From JAFDWI01 sp964544305 (lineage in GTDB: Bacteria; Actinomycetota; Acidimicrobiia; Acidimicrobiales; Iamiaceae): 6,021 nt of DNA. Below the pieces are notes generated by a model. It was not told where the DNA came from, did not search any database, and worked only from the letters and a program-made list of their open reading frames with translations. Numbering within the stretch: position 1 is the stretch's first letter; each line of letters opens with the position of its first letter. Location: contig CAZJAZ010000083.1 of assembly GCA_964544305.1 (NCBI GenBank), forward strand, positions 1 through 6,021. Direction: 5' to 3'. Position numbers and translations under genes: made by a program. Positions 1 to 5,844 of this stretch are shown here, in pieces.

Positions 1-2
1 AC

Positions 3-1559
3 GTGTCGCTCCCCACAATGAAGCAACGACTTGACGATCTCGCACAGCGCGAAGCACTGGCCCTCCAGCCTGGATCGGAACGGTCAGTCGAACGTCAGCA
101 TGCCAAAGGCAAGATGCTTGCCCGTGAACGCATCGATTATCTGCTCGATGACGGATCGTTCACCGAACTTGACATGCTGGCTCGCCACCGGGCGTATACG
201 AGCGGTATCACCGAACGGCCCTACACCGACGGTGTGGTGACCGGGTGGGGCACGATTGACGGTCGCAAAGTGTTTGTGTTCTCACAGGATTTCACCGTGT
301 TCGGTGGCGCCCTGGGCGAAGTGTTCGCCGAGAAGATCCACAAGCTCATGGACATGGCCCTCAAAGTTGGCGCGCCGGTTATCGGTCTCAACGACGGCGC
401 CGGTGCACGTATCCAAGAAGGCCCGGTGAGCCTCGCCTCCTACGGCGGCATCTTCTATCGCAACGTGCAAGCATCCGGTGTGACCCCACAGATCAGCGTG
501 ATTCTCGGGCCGTGCGCGGGCGGGGCGGTGTATTCGCCAGCGATGACCGACTTTATTTTCATGGTGCGCGAGTCGTCGCACATGTTTATTACCGGCCCTG
601 ATGTCGTCAAGACCGTGACCGGCGAAGAAGTCACGCTCGAAGAACTCGGTGGCGCGATGAGCCACGCGTCGAAGTCCGGGGTGTGCACGTTCGTATCTGA
701 CGATGAAAAAGCATGTCTTGACGATGTGCGCTATCTATTCGGATTTTTGCCGTCAAACAACTTAGAAGAGCCGCCTCAGGTTGGCACTGCCGATGATCCG
801 CAGCGACTCTGCCCCGAGCTTTCCGACATTTTGCCCGAGAGCCCGAATCAGCCGTATGACATGCGCAAAGTGATCGAAGCGGTTGTTGACGACGGCGATT
901 TCTTCGAATACCAGCAGCACTGGGCGACATCCATCGTGTGCGGGTTCGCCCGCATTGCGGGTGGCCCGGTTGGCATCGTTGGCAACCAGCCCATGTCGAT
1001 GGCCGGTGTGCTCGATATTGAGTCGTCGGAGAAGGCCGCACGTTTTGTGCGCACGTGTGATGCGTTCAATATCCCACTCGTGACGTTTGTGGACGTGCCC
1101 GGGTTTTTGCCCGGTGTCGACCAAGAGCACAACGGCATCATCCGTCACGGCGCCAAGTTGCTCTATGCGTATTGCGAAGCGACGGTGCCACGTATTCAGA
1201 TCATCACCCGCAAGGCTTATGGTGGCGCGTACGTGGTGATGAACTCAAAGTCGATCGGTGCCGACCTCGCGTTTGCGTGGCCGACCGCGGAGCTTGCGGT
1301 CATGGGGCCAGCCGGGGCCGTTGAGATCGTGTACAAGAAGGAACTCGCTGACGCCGACGATCCGGTTGCTCGACGTGCCGAGCTGACCGATGAGTACACC
1401 GAGAAGTTCTGTAACCCATATGTGGCCGCGGATCGTGGTTTTGTTGATGCGGTCATTGATCCGGCGCAGACTCGAATTCGACTCGTTGAGGGTCTGGAAA
1501 TGTTGCGCACGAAACGTGAAGAGCTACCGGCTCGCAAACACGGCAACGGTCCGTTGTGA
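3..1559 (+). CDS. pccB: Acyl-CoA (propionyl-CoA) carboxylase beta subunit, carboxyltransferase
   Basis: This cytoplasmic subunit transfers the carboxyl group from carboxybiotin to an acyl-CoA, most likely propionyl-CoA to give methylmalonyl-CoA. At 518 residues it has the normal length for the AccD/PccB family and carries both crotonase-fold halves. The N-terminal half has GAGARIQEG (132-140) and CAGGAVYSPAMTDF (171-184). The C-terminal half has VDVPGFLPGVDQEHNGIIRHG (363-383, beginning V363-D364-V365), RKAYGGAY (403-410) and AWPTAELAVMGPAGA (425-439), which form the oxyanion holes for biotin and acyl-CoA. The C-terminus, RKHGNGPL, is the usual family ending. The GTG at 3 is the first in-frame start, but ATG at 18 (MKQRLDDL) matches the usual family N-terminus equally well, and no ribosome binding site can be judged because the window begins here. 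The stop overlaps the next gene by 4 bases. Residue 411, the position that tunes acyl chain preference in Streptomyces PccB/AccB, is Val. The family call is very secure; the exact substrate is not. Confidence 0.97.
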   Translation: MSLPTMKQRLDDLAQREALALQPGSERSVERQHAKGKMLARERIDYLLDDGSFTELDMLARHRAYTSGITERPYTDGVVTGWGTIDGRKVFVFSQDFTVFGGALGEVFAEKIHKLMDMALKVGAPVIGLNDGAGARIQEGPVSLASYGGIFYRNVQASGVTPQISVILGPCAGGAVYSPAMTDFIFMVRESSHMFITGPDVVKTVTGEEVTLEELGGAMSHASKSGVCTFVSDDEKACLDDVRYLFGFLPSNNLEEPPQVGTADDPQRLCPELSDILPESPNQPYDMRKVIEAVVDDGDFFEYQQHWATSIVCGFARIAGGPVGIVGNQPMSMAGVLDIESSEKAARFVRTCDAFNIPLVTFVDVPGFLPGVDQEHNGIIRHGAKLLYAYCEATVPRIQIITRKAYGGAYVVMNSKSIGADLAFAWPTAELAVMGPAGAVEIVYKKELADADDPVARRAELTDEYTEKFCNPYVAADRGFVDAVIDPAQTRIRLVEGLEMLRTKREELPARKHGNGPL

Positions 1560-1744
1560 GCGACGCGGTTGTGGTGCGCCGTGGTGGGACGCCATCCGAG
1601 GAGGAAATGGCGGCGATCGCTGCGGCAGCTTCGGTGCTGGTGCTCGCCCCAACACAGGTTGCCGCTGCACCCGAGGTATCACGTTGGCGCTTTTCGGGCC
1701 GGTGGTGGGTGAAACCTGTGCCGTTGCAACGCCGCCGCCCTTGA
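1556..1744 (+). CDS. Acyl-CoA carboxylase epsilon subunit-like small protein (AccE/PccE)
   Basis: This 62-residue protein starts with GTG inside the stop of the carboxylase beta gene (GTGA overlap), which suggests translational coupling and equal dosage. Actinobacterial epsilon subunits bind the beta subunit hexamer and promote assembly or activity of the holoenzyme; they are short and poorly conserved. The features seen here fit the family: a short beta strand followed by Gly-Gly-x-Pro (VVVRRGGTPSEEEMAAI, residues 5-21, compare the family pattern RGxPTxEELAAL), an alanine-rich helix (19-30), a spacer, and a tryptophan/arginine tail (SRWRFSGRWW, 42-51). An internal ATG at 1607 lies close behind GAGGAGG, but starting there would remove the conserved Gly-Pro-Glu segment, so the GTG is preferred. 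Identification rests on the short motif plus position, so the subunit role is inferred. Confidence 0.82.
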   Translation: MSDAVVVRRGGTPSEEEMAAIAAAASVLVLAPTQVAAAPEVSRWRFSGRWWVKPVPLQRRRP

Positions 1745-1764
1745 ATTGGTCGTAACATCATGGC

Positions 1765-2313
1765 GTGGATCTGCCGCCACCCCCTGACCCGCCATCCCCT
1801 GACCCGCCGCCACCGAGTCGTTTGAGGGGTTTGCTCAAACGTTTCAGTGTGCACCTCATCTTGATTGGGGCGCTCATCATTTTGGTTCTGCGAGGCGCAT
1901 TTACGGACGAACCAGCCATTGATTTCAATTCACCGAATCGTCAAGTGCATGTCTCGCAGTTGCTCAAGGTGTTCCCGGTGATCATCCCCGATCGCACGAC
2001 ACCGCTCAACGGACGTACGGTTCAACCAACACGGTGTCATCCGGCATTGTCTCCACAAGTCACGCAGTCGTTTCGTTTCGAAGGCGGCGTCCAAGATGGA
2101 GAACTTGTCGTGCGGCGATTAATGGCGAACGAATCATGGCGTGACCTGCCCGACGATTCGGCGTGGAATACGCACGGCGCAACACTCAGGTTTCAACACG
2201 GAGTTGGAAACAGCACTGGTACGGCGACCATCACCTATCGCATTGCCAAAATGAGGGACGGTTCAAAATTGCAGATGCAACTCGTTGGATCAACGGACGG
2301 GCGTTGTGACTGA
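1765..2313 (+). CDS. Hypothetical single-pass membrane protein A (proline-rich N-terminus, two-cysteine exported domain)
   Basis: I do not recognise this 182-residue protein as a named family. Residues 2-17 are a Pro/Asp/Ser-rich cytoplasmic tail encoded by a 15-base-period repeat. A basic stretch (R19, R21, K25, R26) and one hydrophobic segment (about 28-43) follow, which predicts a signal anchor with the C-terminus outside. The exported part (about 45-182) has exactly two cysteines, C91 and C181, a possible disulfide, and the motif ELVVRR (113-118) with W125. The same layout occurs in the next protein, so the two look like diverged paralogs. GTG at 1765 is the only in-frame start after the TAA at 1753, and it has no clear Shine-Dalgarno sequence. 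An in-frame TTG near the basic stretch is possible but would drop the repeat. The gene begins 20 bases after the epsilon subunit gene and overlaps the next gene by 8 bases. A role in the envelope is inferred from topology only. Confidence 0.78.
   Translation: MDLPPPPDPPSPDPPPPSRLRGLLKRFSVHLILIGALIILVLRGAFTDEPAIDFNSPNRQVHVSQLLKVFPVIIPDRTTPLNGRTVQPTRCHPALSPQVTQSFRFEGGVQDGELVVRRLMANESWRDLPDDSAWNTHGATLRFQHGVGNSTGTATITYRIAKMRDGSKLQMQLVGSTDGRCD
1781..1808 (+). repeat. Short in-frame direct repeat encoding the Pro-Asp-Pro-Pro tail
   Basis: The 13-mer CCCCTGACCCGCC occurs at 1781-1793 and again at 1796-1808, a period of 15 bases (five codons). It encodes the repeated PDPP units in the cytoplasmic tail of membrane protein A. 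Because the period is a multiple of three, copy-number change by slippage would lengthen or shorten the tail without breaking the frame. Confidence 0.85.
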
Positions 2314-2812
2314 GTTCGGCGAAATGCAAAAGCGTGACTCTTGGCGTTTGGTGATCATCCGACCGTTCCTGGTCACGTTGGCGCTGATGGCGATTTTCGT
2401 TGGATGCGTGCTGATCGTTGGCGACCCTATGGCGATTCCAACGACGAGCGAAGGAACGGTACGTCATGCCCTTGAATCGCTCACCGTTCCCGGCGCGCCG
2501 GTAGTAAACGGGACCGTGTCGCACGGCTATGACTGTGACCGACATGAACCATCTGCTGCCAAGTCCACCGTGCGAATCAATGGAAACCGAGACCACGCGG
2601 AACTGCTCGTGCGACGTCAGGCGTCGCACGCAGGTTGGTTGGTTGATCCCATAGAAAACAAAAACTCCGACCATCTCGAACTCACATTGGAACCCGCATC
2701 ATTGAAAATCGATCCCGGATATCCAAGTGTGAAGTTTGCGCCACACGGTAACTCGACGTACGTCACCACCGTTGTCTCTGGCCAGCTCGGCCAAAAATGC
2801 GGCGTTGACTGA
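2306..2812 (+). CDS. Hypothetical single-pass membrane protein B, paralog of protein A
   Basis: This 168-residue protein belongs to no family I can name. One hydrophobic segment (about 17-38) follows a basic N-terminus (K9, R10, R14, R19), so the remaining 130 residues are predicted to lie outside the membrane. It has cysteines C77 and C165 in that domain, 88 residues apart (90 in protein A), and ELLVRR (99-104) with W111. The distance from the first cysteine to the motif glutamate (22 residues) and from the second arginine to the tryptophan (7 residues) is identical in both proteins. C34, within the membrane segment, is extra. I chose GTG at 2306 because it overlaps the preceding stop as GTGACTGA, a coupling arrangement; TTG at 2285 and ATG at 2324 are also in frame. 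A weak GGACGGG lies just upstream of the GTG. Function is unknown; an envelope location and action together with protein A are inferences. Confidence 0.78.
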   Translation: MTEFGEMQKRDSWRLVIIRPFLVTLALMAIFVGCVLIVGDPMAIPTTSEGTVRHALESLTVPGAPVVNGTVSHGYDCDRHEPSAAKSTVRINGNRDHAELLVRRQASHAGWLVDPIENKNSDHLELTLEPASLKIDPGYPSVKFAPHGNSTYVTTVVSGQLGQKCGVD

Positions 2813-2857
2813 GACGATCAGGTCACAGCCCACCGTTTCTACTACGGTCGTGCGGGC
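2805..2857 (+). other. Probable displaced 5' end of the metallophosphoesterase gene (one-base frameshift)
   Basis: The stretch between the stop of protein B and the metallophosphoesterase ATG looks coding. In the enzyme's own frame it reads DDQVTAHRFYYGRAG straight into the ATG at 2858, but no start codon exists in that frame because it begins at the in-frame TGA 2810-2812. In the neighbouring frame, TTG at 2805 overlaps that stop (TTGACTGA), just as protein B's GTG overlaps protein A's stop (GTGACTGA). That frame runs only 18 codons, to a TGA at 2859-2861. One extra base after 2812 would join the two into MTEDDQVTAHRFYYGRAG. A base deletion, real or from assembly, is the simplest reading; a coupling mini-ORF is the alternative. 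Confidence 0.45.
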
Positions 2858-3889
2858 ATGAACGCGTCGGAACTTCAGGTGATCCCTGCCGAACTTTCGA
2901 CCGTCGCGCCCGATTTTGCGGTGATCCACGATGGGCATGACGTTCGTCGGTACGACGATCTCACCCCCGATACCGACTACGAATACGACGGTTTCGCGTT
3001 TCGCACGCTGCCCGCACAAGGCGAACTCTTGGCCCGAATCGCGACGGTCAACGACGTTCATTTCGGCGAGACAAAAGCGGGCGTCATTGAAGGGTCCGAT
3101 GTTGGCCCCGTGTTTTTGTCGCTGCCAGGTGAAGAGCCCTACCCGGAGCTCATGAATCGGTGTGCGGTCAATGAGATCAGTGAAATCAACCCCAACATGG
3201 TTGTTGCCAAAGGCGACCTCACCACGATGGGCACCGAGAACGAATATCAGCGATTTCTTTCTGTGTACGGCGATGTTTTTGGTGACCGTCTGCACCACGT
3301 GCGAGGGAACCACGACGCGAACCACGGTGGCAGGTTTGCAAAGTTCTCTCACCAACAAATTGACGTGCCGGGCGCGACCGTCGCATTGATTGACACCGCC
3401 ATTGAAGAACAACCCAATGGTCAAGTGAATGCCGCCCAACTTGATTGGCTTGATGCAATAGCCGCAGACTCCGACACGCCGGTGCTGGTTATGGGGCACC
3501 ATCACGCGTGGAACCCCGACAGTGAAACCCGCAACGAAAGTTATTTCGGCATCAATCCGAACGATTCAGAAGAACTCGTTGACGTAGTGCGCCGCCGGCC
3601 CCGAATCGTTGGTTACTTCGCCGGGCACACGCATCGCAATCGGGCACGCATGTTTTCGGCAACCGGTGATGTCCCTTGGGTTGAGGTGGCATCCGTGAAG
3701 GACTATCCGGGCACCTGGGCGGAATATCGGGTCTATGAAGGCGGGATTTGCCAGATTCATCATCGGATCTCCGACCCCGCCGCGTTGGAGTGGACGAACC
3801 GGACGCGTGCGATGTACGCCGGGCTGTATGCGGCGTATGCTTTTGGAGCACTAGAAGACCGGTGTTTCGCGCTGCCCACACGCCTCTGA
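2858..3889 (+). CDS. Calcineurin-like metallophosphoesterase (class III phosphodiesterase type)
   Basis: The 343-residue protein carries the complete metal-binding signature of the calcineurin-like superfamily in order: D66-x-H68 (VNDVHFGE), G119-D120 (VVAKGDLT), G150-N-H-D153, G213-H-H215 and G256-H-T-H259. These ligate a dinuclear metal centre that hydrolyses phosphomono- or diesters. The order and spacing recall CpdA/GlpQ-like cyclic nucleotide or phospholipid phosphodiesterases, but the substrate cannot be read from the sequence. Residues 1-52 (LTPDTDYEYDGFAFRT, 35-50) look like the end of a fibronectin-III-like beta domain. A 50-residue insert separates the first and second motifs. There is no signal peptide or membrane segment, so a cytoplasmic location is likely unless the true N-terminus differs. 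The ATG at 2858 is the first start in this frame and has no convincing ribosome binding site. Coding sequence seems to continue upstream, so the gene may really begin at 2805 with a frameshift. It follows protein B by 45 bases. Confidence 0.93.
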   Translation: MNASELQVIPAELSTVAPDFAVIHDGHDVRRYDDLTPDTDYEYDGFAFRTLPAQGELLARIATVNDVHFGETKAGVIEGSDVGPVFLSLPGEEPYPELMNRCAVNEISEINPNMVVAKGDLTTMGTENEYQRFLSVYGDVFGDRLHHVRGNHDANHGGRFAKFSHQQIDVPGATVALIDTAIEEQPNGQVNAAQLDWLDAIAADSDTPVLVMGHHHAWNPDSETRNESYFGINPNDSEELVDVVRRRPRIVGYFAGHTHRNRARMFSATGDVPWVEVASVKDYPGTWAEYRVYEGGICQIHHRISDPAALEWTNRTRAMYAGLYAAYAFGALEDRCFALPTRL

Positions 3890-3922
3890 CCCTCAAAAAC
3901 TTCCTTGTCGGGCCGACGGTAC

Positions 3923-4606
3923 ATGGTGGCTGGATTCGAAGACGCACAACAACGTTGGCAAGTTATCCGATCAAAAGGGAAAACCCGGGGTTACATCGCG
4001 CTCGCTGTTGTTGCGGTACTCGTGATCGTCATCGCGCTTGTCGCCAGGTCAAACGCTGCGATTGTCGTGGCGGGCCTCATTCTGGTCATCGTGGCTGTCG
4101 CAGTAGTCCTTGCAATTGTTGGCAAACAACGTTCGGGTTTGAGCTTGAGTCCAGAGTGGAAACCTGAGACCGATGAATTTGACGACGACGACGAAAACGA
4201 CGAGAACGCCGGTGAAGAAAACGCCTCGTCCGCCGCGGGCGCGGCCGAACCATCCGAACCGGTGCGTCGACTAGATGCACAGATTCTTGGTGCCGACCTT
4301 TCGAAACTCGGACAGGTTGTGCAACCGGCACTGGCCAAGTCGTACGCGGTCGGAACACTCATTTTGGAGAACAACAAGCTGATATGGGAACCGGGAGCCT
4401 CATCAAAAGCAAAAGGCATTGAAGCGCTCACCATGGAACCCGGCCAAGTGGCATCCGTTGAGCAAGGTGCATTGTGGGGCAGTTGGGCGCTGCTGTGTGT
4501 TGCCGGTGCGTCAGATGAAGAATGGTGCATGCGTGTGCCGGGCAGCGTTGACCTTTCAGACGCGTTCGCTGAACTCGGGCTTACGTTGCGTAACGCTGCG
4601 CACTGA
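3923..4606 (+). CDS. Two-pass membrane protein with acidic linker and possible GRAM/PH-like C-terminal domain
   Basis: This 227-residue protein has a basic N-terminus (R11, R16, K18, K20, R23), two adjacent hydrophobic helices (about 24-41 and 45-67) joined by a very short turn, and a highly acidic Asp/Glu/Asn linker (82-100). An Ala/Pro/Ser spacer leads to a globular domain (about 117-222). The hairpin topology places both ends in the cytoplasm. The C-terminal domain has the beta-rich rhythm of GRAM/PH-like folds (GTLILENNKLIWEP, 144-157; ALWGSWALLCVAG, 183-195; a final helix DLSDAFAELGL, 210-220). It could read membrane lipids or partner proteins; this is inference from pattern only. ATG at 3923 is preferred; an in-frame TTG at 3905 would add six residues, and neither has a clear Shine-Dalgarno sequence. 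It starts 33 bases after the metallophosphoesterase and its 3' end overlaps the convergent gene by 51 bases. No named family is recognised with confidence. Confidence 0.8.
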   Translation: MVAGFEDAQQRWQVIRSKGKTRGYIALAVVAVLVIVIALVARSNAAIVVAGLILVIVAVAVVLAIVGKQRSGLSLSPEWKPETDEFDDDDENDENAGEENASSAAGAAEPSEPVRRLDAQILGADLSKLGQVVQPALAKSYAVGTLILENNKLIWEPGASSKAKGIEALTMEPGQVASVEQGALWGSWALLCVAGASDEEWCMRVPGSVDLSDAFAELGLTLRNAAH

Positions 4607-5773
4607 TCGTTTCGCCAGCACACAAAAGATCGCCGCAAACACGAGAAGCAGAATCGACTGCACAAGACCGAGCGGGTTCCCGTTGGCATTGGGAACACTC
4701 GGGAGCACGCTCAATGCGGCAACCCCGGGAAGAATTGCCATGGTCTTGTCGTCGAGGCGCTTCTGGGCTGACAGCGCAAGGCCAATAGCCCCGATCAACA
4801 CCCACACGTAATGCCACCACACCAACGGGGTGATCAAGAGTATCGCCACGTACCCGCCCGCCCATTTCGTGTCGTCGTTGGTTCCTCGGAACCCAAACCA
4901 ACACACAACCCCTGCACCCAACAAACTGACGCCCCGCGCGATCAAAGGTAGGTCGACAACGCGAGCGACAAGGGCCGAAACGGAACCGTTGTAAGCACTC
5001 GTTGTCGTCGAACCGTTGAGGTCAAGAGTCGTCCGCACAAAATCCCCCCACACCGAAACGGGTACGAGCGCAATGGTGCAAAGCGAAAGGACTGCGACGG
5101 CAAGCCCAGCCCAACCCAGAGCGGACGATCGACGTCGCCGCACAAAAAGAGGCGCGAGCACAAGAGGGAATACTTTGAGTACGGATGCCGCGCCCCAAAT
5201 GACACCTTGGCCAATGCGTGATCGTGCAGAGCGACCTCCCAGACCAACACAAACCGAAAGAAACAGAATCGGTGACGTTTGGCCGAGTCCAATGGGCACC
5301 ATCGCCATCGGCGTAAGCAGCAATGCGGTTCCAACGAGCATCCAAGGAGCGTGGCGACTTCGGTGTGCCAGACGGCCCCAAAGCAGCCACATTCCTGCCG
5401 CAAGCATGAATGCGGCACTGCATTGCATGATGAATGTGCCAACGCCAGCGCCCAAGCTTGCGAGAAGAATCGCGATGGGAAGTACGGGCGGTGCAGATAC
5501 AAAGGCGACGCCAAGGCCGTCACAATCGGTGCCTGGTGGCGCCGCGTTGCACCAGGCTGCGCGGAATCGTGGCGTGAGATCGTAAATGTCGCCGTTGCGG
5601 GCCGCGTAAACGTCATTGGGTTGATGGCGTGCGAGCTTGCCGGCAGTTATGTATGGAACCGCGTCCTGGGCAACCCGGCCGTGCAATGCGATGGGCATGA
5701 AACACCACACACCAAGCAGCGCAAGAAACACGTTGCGTTGAAACGAGGAAGCGCTGGAAGAGGCTGGCGGCAT
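4556..5773 (-). CDS. Polytopic membrane glycosyltransferase, GT87/DUF2029-like
   Basis: The 405-residue protein is strongly hydrophobic with about ten or eleven membrane segments, the first at 14-31 and the last at 366-387. GT87 enzymes are GT-C fold mannosyl- or arabinosyl-type transferases that use polyprenyl-phosphate sugars on the outer face of the membrane; mycobacterial PimE is the model. Supporting features are an acidic residue just after the first membrane helix (GRVAQDAVPY, D37, the likely catalytic base), GLGQTSP (162-168), LKVFPLVLAPLFVRRR (199-214), AYNGSVSAL (260-268) and VWWHY (318-322), all typical of the family. C75 and C84 in the first outer loop may pair. ATG at 5773 is preferred; reading the minus strand, GGAAAG lies 11 bases before it and may serve as ribosome binding site. 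The gene follows the RCC1-type gene by 71 bases on the same strand. Acceptor and sugar donor are unknown; PimE-like lipid or arabinan modification is only one possibility. Confidence 0.87.
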   Translation of the reverse strand: MPPASSSASSFQRNVFLALLGVWCFMPIALHGRVAQDAVPYITAGKLARHQPNDVYAARNGDIYDLTPRFRAAWCNAAPPGTDCDGLGVAFVSAPPVLPIAILLASLGAGVGTFIMQCSAAFMLAAGMWLLWGRLAHRSRHAPWMLVGTALLLTPMAMVPIGLGQTSPILFLSVCVGLGGRSARSRIGQGVIWGAASVLKVFPLVLAPLFVRRRRSSALGWAGLAVAVLSLCTIALVPVSVWGDFVRTTLDLNGSTTTSAYNGSVSALVARVVDLPLIARGVSLLGAGVVCWFGFRGTNDDTKWAGGYVAILLITPLVWWHYVWVLIGAIGLALSAQKRLDDKTMAILPGVAALSVLPSVPNANGNPLGLVQSILLLVFAAIFCVLAKRSVRSVTQRKPEFSERV

Positions 5774-5806
5774 GACCGCTCTAGCTTTCCACGCACCGGG
5801 CGGTCA
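5773..5806 (-). repeat. Inverted repeat at the translation start of the glycosyltransferase gene
   Basis: TGACCGC at 5773-5779 and GCGGTCA at 5800-5806 form a perfect 7-base inverted repeat with a 20-base loop. In the minus-strand transcript one arm includes the A of the start codon, and the loop holds the likely ribosome binding site GGAAAG, so folding could limit initiation. A 7-base match in a region this short can arise by chance, and there is no U-tract to suggest a terminator. Confidence 0.3.
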
Positions 5807-5844
5807 GAGCAGCTATTCCCGGGCGGCCCACTTCGACGCCAGCG

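Noticed and set aside
1601..1609. GAGGAGG-like sequence just before an in-frame ATG inside the epsilon subunit gene, as a possible real start
   Set aside because: The spacing to ATG is only two or three bases, the purines encode the conserved Glu residues of the family, and starting there would delete the Gly-x-Pro motif.
1724..1758. TTGCAA (1724-1729) and TAACAT (1753-1758) as a promoter before protein A
   Set aside because: The 23-base spacing is too long for a sigma-70 type promoter and no alternative pair fits.
1453..1854. 133-codon minus-strand open frame spanning the end of the carboxylase gene, the epsilon gene and the start of protein A
   Set aside because: It crosses three plus-strand genes with good start/stop coupling and shows no domain.
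2699..3505. 268-codon open frame on the minus strand opposite the metallophosphoesterase
   Set aside because: The plus strand here carries all five catalytic metallophosphoesterase motifs; the antisense frame shows no recognisable domain and is a by-product of plus-strand codon bias.
4585..4605. CGTTGCGTAACG-type small palindrome near the convergent stops, as a terminator
   Set aside because: The stem is only four bases and there is no T-tract on either strand.
3991..4698. 235-codon Ser/Thr/Ala-rich open frame on the minus strand
   Set aside because: It lies opposite the membrane hairpin protein and the glycosyltransferase end; its low-complexity composition is the complement of the acidic Asp/Glu codons and it has no domain.
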